Assembly (NCBI RefSeq): GCF_910596095.1
Contig: NC_056536.1
Location: 13,225,291 to 13,289,290 of the forward strand
Origin: Thunnus maccoyii
Lineage: Eukaryota; Chordata; Actinopteri; Scombriformes; Scombridae
Reading direction: 5' to 3'
Length of the DNA stretch: 64,000 bases
Every line of letters begins with the position of its first letter. The stretch's first letter is position 1. Both the position numbers and the translations under genes were made by a program. Below are positions 36,801 to 51,800 of this stretch, piece by piece. The notes under the pieces were generated by a model. That model was given only the letters and a program-made list of their open reading frames with translations. It made no database searches and had not been told where the DNA came from.

Positions 36801-39800
36801 AGCTCGCTAATATTGTTACTGGCCTTTCATTGCTTAGTCTTAAAAATACTGCAGTACCCTTGGAGTTTGAGCAAGCCACAGTGTCAGTATATGAAGATGG
36901 AGTGTGACAAACGTGGACTAACAAAGGAGCTGTAAAGGCCAGGCCATGCAGAAAACAACAATAAAACATATAAATAATTCAGAAATCTTGCTGCTGTCAC
37001 CACTGAATACAAATACACTGCAAATATTTTTTTCAGGTCACTCTCAGGTCACTCTCTGGCTAGAAGCTATACTTTAACATCAACTTCTGCTCTATTCCTC
37101 ATATAAAACAGCTTTAGGAGGGGGGGAAAAATGAAAAACAGCAACAGGAATGTCCTCTCACTCAAGTTCACAGTCGATTCAATTTGCCTCTCTGAACCCA
37201 CTCCAACAGAACCAAACTTGAACAAGACAACAGCCAATTTCCTTCCTCCCACATACCTCATCTTAATTGCAGACCAGATCCATCCTGCTTAACATTTCTG
37301 GACCTTGTAAGCCGACCAAAGTCCCCTTTTATAAGGCTTTCATTAGCCGCTGATTACTGTCAGTGCCTGTTGGGGTTGGTAGGCTTTGGCCTTCATTAAC
37401 AGGCCTGAGTCATACAAATGACTGTATGAGCCAGGGTGCAGTCTGCTCAGACAGTCAAGCATCCAGCCGAAGCAGAGATAAGTGTTTATTTGATTGTGTG
37501 CTCTATTCTCCTCTGCCCCCGTCCGTTTTGTTTTTGTTCAATTCCTCCAAAAAGCGTAGGCTGCGAGTGTCAAGTGAAATGTCTCACCAACAAAGTCCCC
37601 AGACAGCATGTCATGTGTTTGTCTGATACCAAATGGTGGTTTTGTGCTCTGCTTCATTCCGTGAACGATAATTCTCTGAAAAGAACAATTCACTGCCACG
37701 CTGATGACATCTCTGCTTGATACCCTGCAATCTCTGTGCACTCCCTGGTAGAACATGTTCACTACTTTACCCTGTGCATAGTTTCCATCAAGGCAATATG
37801 TTAGTGTATTCCCATTTTGCACACACTCAACCATGGAACAGATATAGAGCAACAAATACCGTTTGTTAGTCATTAACAGAGAGGAAATCTGTGCTATATA
37901 ATGGTATTTCATCACCTCTGGAAGAATAGTTACGGCCGTTTTGATGTTCAGTTGCTGTGCTTGAACAAATCCTGTGTACGGCACAGACATTACTGATTTA
38001 CAGGGATGTTTTCAAATGTTTTTAGGCAAGTCCAGGTCAAACCTCAAGTAACTGGACACAAGTCCAAATAAACTCTAAAGCCCTTGAGAGCAAGTCAAAG
38101 TTAAAAGGGTTTTCCAGTGATTTAGTATTGCATTTTTACAGGGTTGAGGGACTTGCGAGAGACAGAACGGTAAAAATCGAAGCAACAAAGCTCGACTTTG
38201 AATCATTATTATGAGTCATGTTCCAAAACACATCTATAATGCAACTTAATTGCGTCTCTTCCTTCGCTCCTGCCTGCTATGTGCCCATGTCTTTCAAACT
38301 CCAGGCTCCCACTTTTTAAATGCAGGCTGGTCATTAAATTTTGTAGACTCCAAAAGATAGAAAAATATTTCCTCAAGAGGGGCATTTATACTTCTTTTAT
38401 GAATGTGTAAGTGAGAAGATGAGGTAGAAGCACACTGACGATATTGATTTCCATGTGGGAGATGCAGCTTTTGTATTTGTTTTTTAAAAATAATTATGTA
38501 TTTATTTATTATTTTTTCAGAATTGTTTCTTTTTTCACTTTGGCTTTATTTCTAAGGATGAGCCCTCATGTTTCTGTGTTTGGACGAGCTGGGAATGGTC
38601 TTTTAATGTTGAGCATTAAATTGATATAATTTTAACATTTTCCTTTGAAATCTGTTCATAGTGATTTCTATGTAAATGAGACCAAGTCCTTTCAATACAT
38701 CGCTCTAATAACGAAATATTCAAGGTGTATGGACTGTCTGTCACTGTCTTAATTTAATTTTTACCAAAACATGAGACTTGAATGTTTTTAATTTAAAGTC
38801 TCAAGTAAAGTCTTTAAGGAGTCAAGTCTCACAGAAGCAATTCCTGAGATGAGCTTTTTAAAGTGGAGATTCTAATATACACATTAAAAGTACAATAAAA
38901 CAATGAGAGCTTCAGGTGAAGCGATCTAACATAGACATTAGCTACATTTAGAGTTTGTTTTAATCCCATTTCACCTTCCCTCATTTTAAAATCCAGCTTT
39001 GTTTTGATGGTACTGCAGAGCTTCTACAGTACATTATGCTGTATGTACATCGGGGTATGTAGGTGGTGCGGAGTGGGAGTGGGAGTGGAGTGAATTTTCC
39101 TGCAGCGTGTAGCCGCTTTTTTGATAAGTCAAAGCATCAGTATCCTCCTCTTTCACCCCAAGATACCGCTGCACCCCTCACACGTAACGCATGCTAATGG
39201 TCTGTAATGCAGCTAATGGACAGCATTTACCACATTGTTACAGACACTCGTGTTTACATTATGGCGACGAGAAAAAAAAGAAGCGCTGGATTCAAGCCCT
39301 GTGGAGCCAAATGCAGCAGGTTTTCTCTCAGCATGAGTGGGGAGGGGCAAACCTGAAGCTGCTGAGAGCTGAATGACTACAGAATGCTTTGAGCATGAAG
39401 TGGGAATTACTGCCACTTCACTCTGTTCACACACTCATCTTTACGTTCTTCCAATTTTCACATTTTAGACATTTTCTCTCTTGTATTTTTTATCAATTGT
39501 CCTTATTGTAGATTGCAACCAACCACTACAATATGTGTTTTACTGTTGCACAATAATAGTGCATGTTGTTTGTTACTAAGCTCCTTACAAAATGTTGTTT
39601 CATTCTGTTTTTAGGGTGCCATTTTGACACCAGGGGCCAGATGCATAAACGATGCGTATGCACAAAAACCATGTATATGCCATTTCTCACACATAAAGTG
39701 GTATTTATAAACAGAAAGTGTGGTGAGAATGTGCGCACCTCGTGTATTCTTCAGACCAGGTGTACACGTGTTTTTCTAAAGCGATCTGAGGATGATGTGA

Positions 39801-42800
39801 TGACGTGGAGGTGAAATAACGTGAGAGATAAACATTGTCTATTTAGGTTGATAACCAGCTACACTGATTGTGTGATTTTTACACAGAGATTTGTAAAATG
39901 CGAATCAAAGGCACATTTATAAATGTAACATTTATTAATTACTTTTGTGATGAATTTTATCATTCTTTTAATTTACATAGCAGTCAACATTTTGTTTTGC
40001 GGTTTATATTCCTTTTATTTTATCCTTGGTAGTGTCACACCTTGTAAAGTTGGTTTAGATATGAGCACTACAAACTAATCACTGATTACATGTCTGAGAT
40101 ATCACTGCCGACGAGGGTTTACGGGTTCATGTGATGATGTAATGATATGGACACTATAAAGAGTTGCACGGTTGTGTGTAATAGACGCGTGTAACGACAG
40201 CTGATCTGCTATTGTAGAACCTCGCTGGCGCAACACAATCGGTGAAACAGCACTTCTTCTTTCCCATTTGTTTCATTGACAGGTGTACCGCCTGGTGGAG
40301 CAGGCGGCAAACTGATAAGAAAACGGTTGGTTCAGGGTGTGTCTTCATCCATTTATGACTATGGCGCCCAGTTCCTCTCTGACAGAGATATATAAAACAG
40401 AGAGCACGGCTTTATAAATCTGATCAAAGACTGCATATGCATCTGGCCCCTGGTCCGAGACAACAGATGAAAATAATTAACTATGGCTCTTTATGGATTT
40501 TTCTTTTTCTGATAGACAAACATTGTCCACAGATGTAGGGGAATAAACTGAGGCCCAACTTTTTTTTTCTGGTAACAGCATGTTAAAATTCACAGGAACA
40601 TTTACTTTGGTCAGAAATAATACTTTTTTTTTTTGTTTTGTTTTGGACAGTAACTACTGCAGCTGTATTTCCTTTCACCATTCAGAAAGCATTGAAAATG
40701 AACCAAACAGTTAATATGAACTAATAATCTGAAGGACAACATGTCTTTGAACACAGTCTCTTGGCTCTCCGTCTCTTGCAGCATAATAATGATGTTAGTG
40801 TTTTAAATAGCACACACAGCTTCTTGTTTCCTGGCGAGGTCCTTACCTTGCAGAGCCTCCTTGGCTCGGTCCAGCTCCTGCTCTTTCTGGGCCAGCTGCA
40901 CGCGGAGCTCGGTGGCGGAGAGCACGTCGGCCGAACAGCCTCCCTGGGTCTCCTCCAGGTCCTTACTCAACATGTCCTTCATCTGCCGCAGCAGGTGCAC
41001 CTCCTCCTGGAGCTGGGCCACCTCTTCACGCAGCAGGACTACAACACACAGAAAGGAGAGGAGAGCTTTAGCATGCTGACACCAAAACGTGGTTACATAT
41101 ATATATTGTGGAAATGTATTTGGTTTTGATTTTGCGAGACAGTTTTAACAGTGAATCCCATTTTTAAGCTCAAGTAAAACTGTAATTCCAGTGGGTAGAA
41201 AAGGGTCATATGCACACTAGAATCCAATCTCATAGAGGTGCATTAGCTTTGAACGGTCACACAACTGCAGAAATGGTTATGTGTGAAATGCAAAATCGAT
41301 TTAACATCACCATATGAGGTTATGGTTTCATTTGTAATTGAGATAATTGCAGCACCAAATTACTGTCGGTAAAAGGCATCACCGGGGTAGGTGGGATCCA
41401 GGTGATGAGTAGGGACAAGACATTGATATTATAATGAAATTTGTCTTTGAAGCTGCCAGTTGAACCTGGTCTGTGTTGGCAGAAATTATGAGAAAAGGGG
41501 AGAGGTGTATCCATTTAATATTCAGTGACTGGTGCTTTAGAGAGCTCCTCCCCGGCGTTGTCACAAAGAAGAAGAAGCAAACAATAAAATGAAAACAGCA
41601 GCAGAGAGAAATCGATTTTTCTTGCAATTTGACTCACTGAGAATTTTTCAAAGTGCTTTCAAAGTATCAGCGGCAGCAGAGAGGACTTCACTCGCTTTTA
41701 AAACAAGCCACAACAGACAAATGTCACACTTCAATTTCCCACATCAAACCTCCAAAAGGAAATATTTAATCTAAAAATATGTCTTTTTTTTTTTTGGCAC
41801 AGTGAATGTGCTTGTCTAGGTGGAGCATATGGAGAGTAATTCATATAAGGATGAGTAGAGTCATTCTGCTCAATTTCATACATCCTCAGGGCAGAAGGGG
41901 GGGGGCTGAGGAAAACTGCTCAGCCCCATCTCGCATGGCTTCACTATGAACTGCCTCACATAAATCACACTTCACACTCACATATCCCGGCTCCAATATT
42001 ACTGTCTTAAAAAAAAATAATAAAATAAAATCTATCAGAGATGAATGGGAGAGCTGAGAAAAGGAGACTGAATATGCCAAAATACCGAGGACAGGGGAAC
42101 AGACAAATTAAAGACAGAATACAGATTTTACTGCAGCTTTTTAATAAAGGGTAGGATGATTATTTGAAAGTGTGAAAATGTATAGTGAGGCTCAACGTAC
42201 AGAGATAGAAATTGATTTCCAGCAATGCAGCCAATTCAGCAAAACGGCTAAAGCTTTGCATACTGCAGAGCATCAGTGGAAATAATCCTCTCACAGGTTA
42301 ATACAGTGTGTCTTTTACCATTACATACATCATAACATCAAAATCTATATGTGATCATTTAGAAAACGTTTAGCAACTGTTCATTTCCATCAAACCATGT
42401 TTTGTTTTTACAGTCCAGTATTCTGTACTTAAAAGTTAGCAAAAACAAGGCCTCAAAATCAGAGAGGATGGCGAACTAAGAATGTCTCTGTTGAGTGCAT
42501 TTAGTTCTCTGTGCATGTGACAATAAAGGTTGAATCTTGAATCTTCTAATTGCAGAGTGGATTTGCTCCAAATTTGCTTTATCACCATTGTAACTATTTT
42601 TACTGCCTCGTATTATAGTTTAATCAACTTTGTTTTGGATTTTTAGTGAACAGAGAAACTAAAATGTGGGTTAACACAGTTAGGATTTCTGATCTGTAGT
42701 CACTTCTCTAGTGTATAAGGTAAAAACACCTCAATCACAATTACAACGTTTCAACTTTACATCTTCATCAGGTAATGCCTCATGCCTAAACGTTGCAATT

Positions 42801-45800
42801 GTACTCAATAAAAAGCCTTTTTGGGAGAATGTATTCAGTGTGTGGGTGTTTTTTTTTGCTCTAAAGCCTACACACCTGATAATGTTTTGGATTGTGCATA
42901 CACTGCTGGGATTCACTGGTGTATCTGTTAGACACCTTATAATATACTGTAATTCAGCCAATGGCACCTATACCACAAATAACGGCCTAAAATATTGCCA
43001 TATTGTTGAACCAACGCCTGAATGTCAACGTGAACATGATAAGCTTCACAGGTTAAGTATTTTTGACAGGGATATCGCAAAGAATTGCATCACATTGTAC
43101 ATGAGTTCATGTTTTTCCGTCCATTACCTGCACATCTAGAAACATTCACAGCATTTGATTTCACACCGGTGACACATTCATTGTTGTTGAATGACACATG
43201 TATCTTTAATCCTGTGGTTTGGCCTTGACACAGGCAGTTCATTCTTTACTCCTCTTACAGCAGACCTGGTGCTATAATCCCATTTTCCTCCTCCTGCACC
43301 CATAGTTGTGACTGATACGTTATATAAGGACACTAGTGATGGTTCAACACAGCAGCAAACTGTGACCACAAACTATAACGAAGGATATGTGGTGTATGAA
43401 GCCTCGCTCTACCTTTTAGCACCACATGGATGACTTAAGCTCTTCCTCCTCCTGAAACCAAAATAAACCTTTAAGACCAGTTCACTGCTGGTACAGTGTG
43501 TACCTGCTTCCTGGGCCTTCTGAGTCCTTTAATTTATGTTCACTGACTAAATGTAAGTGGCTGAGGATAAAGGCTGCCTGCTAAATAACGAAAATGAATT
43601 GTAAAAGGGGTTATTAGGAGACGGGTCGAGAGAAAAGCGTCAGTGAGTGGAGTGTCATTACACAGAGGTATACTTAATGGACCCGATAATAGAAGCACAT
43701 TTTACGGGGCAACTCAAGCAGCAACACACTTATTGGCAAACCAAAGAGCAGGCCTGATCTAGAAACAACCGACTGCACTATACTGTTCAGTGGTGTTTAA
43801 AAATCCTATAACAGTCAGACTCGATCCGATCACTTATTAAGTTTGCATGTATTGATTGTGCAAAGGCAGCAGAAAGTCATAAATAAGGGACAAGGTCATT
43901 GGAGATGTGGGTTTTCTCTCTAGTAGTTGACCCACAAATACTAACAATTCCAGTTGATATTGCACAAAGCTTTGAATGCAAAATACAGACCATTGATTTA
44001 AAAAAAAACAACGCTGCATGCGATATCACTTCAGTGTATGGTTATTGTAGGGATTAATTGATTTTAAGGTAAGCTTATCTACATCTTTATGTCCTACATT
44101 CAGTTACAATAACCACATCTTCACCATAAAACCACAGTTTAGATTGATCAGATTGAGATTGATCACTATAGAAAAACAGAAAATGAAAAAACAGATAATG
44201 AATCCGTATAAAAATGGATTTCACTGCTGCAACAAATAGAGAAAACTCCACTTGTTATTGGAAACTGCTAAGTGTCATTTTACGCTTCCTCCTGTTTATC
44301 ACAGCAGGAAAAGGCACAGCTGTAAAATACCATATCGTGCTAAATTGGCTGCATAGTGGTAGCTTTCTGCTAACTGTTTACAGAATCCACATAGAAAGGC
44401 AGCATTTAGTTACTGTGCAACATACAGTAGACTTCACGCAAACTTGACATTTGTGTTTTAATGTCTTAGCGTTTTAAATGAATTATGTAAAGCACTTTAA
44501 ATGGCCATGTGAAATGAGACTGTGTATGTTATAATGTATCAACAACTTTACAGAGAAGTACTTTCAAATCTCATACCTTCAAACTCTGCCTACTGTATAT
44601 ACGGTGAACAGAATCCATTGTAGAAACATAAAGAAATTCTCACCCTTTCTCAAACATTTATATGGACCCAGATGCTTCAGGACAAAAATAAACCTATGGA
44701 AAATATAGAGAAGATTTTGACGTCACACACTGATAATCTCACACTGTCGCTCCCTAATTTAAATGAAACACTTGATGACTCAGTGATGTGTTATTGCACT
44801 GAATAAGACAACCAGCTGGTGAACATTTAAAACCTTTTTTTTTTTATTGCAGCACTGACAGGCTGAGTCCCTGCTCTTGGTCTGTAAGAGGACCCTCAAC
44901 ATCTATGATAGGAAATGCAAGATTCACTGTCTAAATATGCCACAGTAGTTATTAGCATAAGAGTGAGAGATGTTAAAAAAAGATATGCTATTGTCTTCTC
45001 CAGCTTTCTGCAGGCGAGCACAGTGCTGGAGCACTCTAGATAAGACACTCTGAGGTTGGGGGAGACGATGGGGGTGGAGGAGAGTGAGGACAGCTACCTA
45101 TTTTTCAATGTCCGCATAGCCTCAAGGTTGGCAAGAAGCATGCGCTGTAGCTGTGCATTACAAATGACACTCAGAGTGGGAGCTTCCTGATAAGTGCAAT
45201 CTCTCCTGCTCTCCCCTCCAGGACTCAATACAGCTCATTCCCATCGAGCGTCCTTCTCTGGCATGGTTTCCAACTTCTGCCTCATGGAAAATGTGAGTCT
45301 CATAATTTAGCTTATGCATATGCAAATGAGTATGCAACTTGTTTCAGGTATGAAATTTGGTTTGTACATTTTATTTTCTTCATTTTTGTAATTTCGTAAA
45401 TAAACACATTCTTGCTGTGTGTGATGCTGTGTACTTATGCAACACAGAATCAGTCGAGTGTCCCTGATTTTCTTCCATTTAAAGTCAGTAGAAATGACTT
45501 ATGAGGCCACTGGAAACATCTAAAAGCATATAAAATTTCAAATGTTTTTATTGAAGCCTGGATGAATGATGAACAACTTCATTGCAAAAGCCCTGAACAG
45601 ACAAAATGACGGATAGAATCAGTTTTAGCAAAAGAAATGGCTGGTATTCATATTAAACATGAACCCAAGGCAGTTTTTCTCAAAAAACGTTCAAGTGAAT
45701 TGTGAAAAGAATTTAACCGTGAGAGGTAAAGAATATGAACAAGTCTCCACTTTTTATTTTTTGAGTGTGTTCATGAGATCATTTCACCACTGCAACCACA

Positions 45801-48800
45801 GTCAAATGTTACACATCTCAGCCACGCTGCTGTTTTTAGCTGCACTCCAGTTCAACTGTCAACAAAAACCTTCTGGCCGTAATTACTTCTCTCCTCAAAC
45901 AGAAAAAAAAGTTGACAAATATAACAAGAAATGTTTCTGTCTGTATGTAGGACTGTGAGTACACATAAAGTTGTTTTGGTTTGCAGTGGTGCGACTCTGT
46001 TGCCATCACAACCTCAGTACTAGAAGGGGTGAGAGGATGTACCAGGGTCGGATATTTGCTGCCTCTCTACTGTTAGCTCAGCCTTCAACGCCACCTGTTC
46101 ACCACTGACTGACAGAGGCAACAGATTTTTTGCTCCAAAATGGCAACAGAGGTCTGACATACAGTACTACAGCTGAACTTTAGGGTATACACTTTAGGCA
46201 TTATTTCTTTCAGTTATGATGATGATAACATTGAACCCACCAAAGTACTTGCTGAGATCTGGGAAAACAGTACACCTCAACAAAAAAGTCCAATGAGGCA
46301 AGAGACACGAGTGGTGAAACGATCACATAGGCTGTAAACAAGCCAACAGTTTGTCCATATTATCTAAACCATGTTATCTAGGTCTATAAATAAATCTCAG
46401 TATCTATAAAACCATTAGTGAGCACACATAGTGTTAATATGTCTGCAACAATCCCTCACTGTGAGCACATACTGCTACTGTACAGCACAGTAGGTCAAAG
46501 TTGAATCAGGAAGTCAGTCTGTAATATGCATGGATGTATTATAAGAACTGTGCCTATTCAATAAAATGTTAACTTCTCACCTGGCCGCATGAGCCAAAAA
46601 TGGTTTTTAGATTTTGAGTTGTGTGGCCCACTGAATAGTGTTTCTCCTGCTGGCTCCACCGTCAAGTTCCCGCTCACCCATAGACTTTGGGATGACGTTA
46701 CAGATTTTAAAAACGCTTTTCTTGGATCAAGGGAAGTTGTACAAATATAAAACTTTCATCCATAATACAAAGAGCAATAATCATAACCTTATTTGCAGTT
46801 GGTATCCTGCATACAGTTTTATAGTCGTCTCTTTTATAATGGCGGTCTATGGGGAAAATGCTTTTTGGGCTTTTTTCGCTGCAATACTGCGAGTGGCCAC
46901 TAGACACGGTCACACCTGAAAGTGTCACAGCCAAATTCATCCACCCATCTTCACTAAATAGGCAGTGCAGGAGGACTGGTGACATACTGTACTTGCATGG
47001 GCTGTTGATGAACTACTGCAGCTAGTGAGCTACGTGCTAACATGCTAACAAGCTGTTAGTCACAATAGTTCTCTATTTGCACTGTGCTGTGTTTACTCCT
47101 CCTGACATTTTGTTCTCTGTATTACATAATTTCATCCAATAGAGTTATTGAAGAGGGGAAAAAACACTCTGAGCTAGCTAGCTTGCTAACTGTCAATTAA
47201 CTAGCGTTACCTGTCAGTTAGCATGCTAGTTAGCTTAGTTGCTAATGGGAATAAGTTCATCTTGTTCAAAAGACATATTTGTAACATGAACTCCTCTCTC
47301 ATAACTGTCTGCAAACCATTCCCATTCTCTTTTATGGAGCAGTTTTCTCTTTTATACTTCAACAGAGGAGGATTCATTAAAAGTTGATGGTGCAGCACAA
47401 CTTCCTCCATTTTAGACTCTCTTTTCCCTAAAGGATCAGCTTGCTATTGCTCAACGGCACAAATTCACATCAAAGTCACCAAAATTTAACTCATGAGAAA
47501 ATCCACTTATCCCTGCGATTTCATTGCACTTAAATGAGTTTGATGCAAAATGTAGATATTTTAAATGCTTGTGTGACTGAGCCTTTAATACGAACAGTTT
47601 GGACAAACAAATAAACTACAGCAAACAACAGTGAACAACAGAGCAGTGTCTGATATTATCTGGGTAAAAATAGGAGTGACAGAAGATGCTGTTGGAAAAG
47701 GAGGACGTGTATGTATATGTAGGGGGTATGCATTGTCAGTAGGGGGGAGTGGTTGCTTCTTTTTACCAATGTCACTGCATACCCACATCTCAACAATTTA
47801 CTTGGTGAGTACAATTTCTTTTTTACCAATAGGAATGATTAGGAAACCCACAAAAAGAAGAGACGTTATAATAAACCTCTCCAGATTTACACACTGAAAT
47901 AACCTGATTAGGCAGCAGTGCATCTTAAAAACACTCAATTCGTTCTGAGTTTCCTGTAATTCTGCAGCAAAATTCAACACTAAAACATAGCACTATTTTA
48001 AAAGATAGGAGATACAGAATAGTAAAAAGGCACCACAAAAATAAAGATACCATATATACCAAATAAAGGAAGTGCACAATGATAAGAGAAAGAAACGATT
48101 AATGAAGAGAACAAATACATCATAATACATACATATACATTATAAAGGTTTTATATTGCAGCATTTAATATATATGTACAGAAAAGCAAATCTATGAAAC
48201 TGCATTTTAAGACCCATCACATGTCTCCAGCCCCTAATGACTGGAGCATTAACAGTTTTGCTTGTAAAACCATTAGCTTGTTGTTTGCATTTCTTGCTTC
48301 TAGTACCCAGAAATATACAAAACTGTGAACAGGGAGTTTGTTTGCAGGCTTAATGTGTTTCTGACTGAAGTCTTATGCAACTGTGAAGTGCCACAGGGAT
48401 TAAACTGAGGCTAATGATAGCTGATCTTTGTCTCTGACTCGATCAGTGAAGAAATATGTGCATTCATTGAAGTCCCCCTCCTTCATCTCTGCCTCCATTC
48501 CATCTAAATTCCCTGAACGGGTTCGCCTCTAGTTATTATGATTCATCGAAACAGTAAATAAAATCTCCATCCTTGGCCATTGATGTAAATGACTGTTTAA
48601 ATGTGGCCATTTGCATAATAGTGGCCATGCATCAGCTGACATGCAGTTGGTACCAGTGAATTATCTGATCAGTGTCATTTCCTATTTGTATGATTTAAGC
48701 AAAATGGCCGAAACTGTCTCCCTAAATAATCTGGCAGCTATGGTGTGACAGCTTTGGTCTGGTGGAAACCAGTCATAAAATTGTTCCAAAACATTTCACC

Positions 48801-51800
48801 ATTTTACCATTCGTCTTAAAATCAATGTTTCTTTCTGGGTCCACATAGACTATTCAGTGCTTGTAATCAGTAGATATCATTCATCAAGATACTAAGTCTC
48901 TCTGAAGCTGCCTGTTACTGATTATATGTCAATATGAGGACTTCTCTCTATCTGTCTCTGTTGCTGTCACTCTCAGTATCTACCACAGACTCTGTTGTCC
49001 TGTTCTCTTCCAGGTCTTCCTCTCTCACTTCTACAAAAACAGCAGGAGTCAGAAACCAAAGTTACAAAAGGTCCAACAATTTGTCTGAGAGTCCAGTGGC
49101 CACAAGGCAGCTGAAATTGGACTTGGCTGGAATGGGATTGGAGGTCGAAAATTGAGAGGGTATGACAGTAAGTGTCTAGAGGGGGTACGGTTTTAGATTG
49201 GTTCTCCCTCTTCAGAGTGAGTGGGAAGGAAAGACGGCGTGGGGTTCAATTTTTGCCTGTTACTGGAGACAAAATCAATTAACAGGCCTATTGTTCCCAC
49301 AGAATTCTGATTCAGCCAGCTTGCAGAGTGAGGACATACAGGCGCACAGTGTAAAGCAGATGATGGCCATAAAAATAGCTGCCATTGTGAGAGGCAGCCC
49401 TGCTCCACTGCACATTACTATGGGTGCACATACTGTATGTAGACTGCTAAACAATGAATAAATAATGTAGTAGGCACACGAATTTTAGAAAATCCTGATA
49501 AAGGTATTTCTTTGATATAATAACTATGTAGTTTTGACACTTCATGTATATGTACTGCTTTTATTACTGCAATATAATATTCTTACACATCATTAGATAG
49601 TAGATCAAGTCCACCTGCAGTGCAACATAATTGATTCCTTAAAAACATACATCCTCACAAAAATGGTCATATTTAATGACAGAAAGACGCTGTAAAGGAG
49701 CGTCACACTAGCTGGGCTCCAACACCATTTTCTCCAGCAAATATTAATGTGTGTATATACAGTAAAATCTTATCCACAGTCTGAACGCAGAGCATATCAC
49801 CAGGACAATGGAACAATCCAAATCAGGAATGTGTTAAATAAAAAAGGGAATGAAAGAGAAGTCGGGGTCAAGAATGTGAGCAAGTGCTTTCATGACGGGA
49901 GGCAACAGCCCACATCCTCTTATTTGTTTTGGACTTGGCAACTCAGCCGTGGCACTGCTTGAATAATTACATTCAAACAGATTCTCTGTAAAACCATTCA
50001 GTGATGCCCCGCTGGGCTAAAAGCTTAACCCTTCACAGCAATCCTTTAAATATACTTAAAATAAATAAAAAAAAATAGGATTTTAAGGCTAATGTGATTA
50101 AGATTTTTCAGCAGAATTATTCCTCCTTTAACCAAAGGATGCACATAAAGGCGAGAACAAAAAAAAACAAAAAAACTTCTTGTAAGCTCCAGTGATGAGC
50201 CGAAGTGCACGCTCACAGTGCAGCAGTGGAGCTCATCAAACACTTTTCAGCCAACTTCCATCTCCTGCCAAATTCAAAATCTGTACAAGTGCTTCATTAG
50301 AGTAAGAAATAAAAGAATTGTAATAATGTATGCAGTAATTATGCAAGGCTTATTATCCTTGTTAAAGATAATAATTACTAATAATTCATTTGAATTTCAT
50401 TCATCTATAAATGAATACTCTTTTTTTTTCCACTCCCTACATGCAGATGCTTATCTACTACACATCTCAAGCTGTGGTCCCTCAGGTTCAGTCCATTTCT
50501 GGACTCATTATGCTTCCTGTTGCCTCTACAGTCTTTGTGACAGAGCACAGAGCAGCCGAGCCAGTACTTCACCAGTTGGGCTCCTATAAAAATCCATGAG
50601 AATCAGCAGCGTTATTCCATATAAGACTACATGCTAGAGAGCCTTCAGGCTAACGCAGCCCCTTCGTCATGGTTCCATTTCCTTGTAATGATTATGTCTC
50701 AGGAAGCACAAGAATTTCACAGATTTATCTACAATCTGCAGTGTTAGAAAATTGACAGAGATATTGAAAATTCCACGTACTCTACAGATTTAAAGATGCT
50801 TTTATAGAATCATATTTCAACAACTTTTAATTTGATGTGTTCTATGACTCTATAGACATAGTCGCAATATGGAGAACATTATTCATTCTACACACACACA
50901 AACTCAGATAGGTATATTATACACACCCCTCACCATACTGAATGCATGATGGGATACTGAATAATGTTTGCCCTTTGCAGGCATGTATACAAACATCTGA
51001 CCTTTCCCTACTGAGGGAATCTGTTTGTGTCCTCAGGACAAAAAAAAAAAAATTACTAGAAAAACTGTTTTATAAATGATGTTACACTTCCTTTTTGCTT
51101 TGGCTGTTATATAACAATATTTGTGGACACTGGCACTTGTTAACAGACTATACCAGTGGTTTTGCACGTTTAAGCTCATTTACTGCAAATCATGTATACG
51201 TTAAAGTATAATTTACCATTTTGAAAACTTCCTTTTAGCATTTTGACTCTATTTATTTCTACTGTTTTTATGGATTTCCATTCATTTATGTCCTGTATGA
51301 AAATTGGCAAACTCTTCAAGCTTGCTTGAGTTGTGTGCAAACATTCAGTCTGCTTGAGGCGATGCAGTGCAGACTTTTCAAATAAATCCGCACTTAAATG
51401 GCTTTATCACACAACAATAGTGAACCATGAAGGAAAATTAATACAAACTTGATTTTCATATTAGATTATACAACTGAGGCAAGTTTAAAGACTCAAAACA
51501 AACAGAAACCAGTAGTTTCCTGGAAAAATATATCCTGCCAAAAAAGACTTAATAAAAATGTTCAGTATAATTTATAAATTGATAGATAGAAACACACTGG
51601 GATGGTCCTTTTAGGTTGGTTACAACTGGTTTCCTGTGATGTGAGTTATTTAATATTAGAGGGCGTGATTGTTGAGGACACAAATGAAGTGGTAATAATC
51701 TCTTAAATGTGTCACTTTCACATGCAGGTCCTTACGAAAGGGAACGCCCATGAGCGCACTTTCACATGAGACTCTGCACACGTCTTTCAGGGCAGCTTGC

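Noticed and set aside
47207..47410. Minus-strand frame starting MEEVVLHHQLLM
   Set aside because: It probably belongs to a dispersed repeat; no known domain, and no splice link to kazn.
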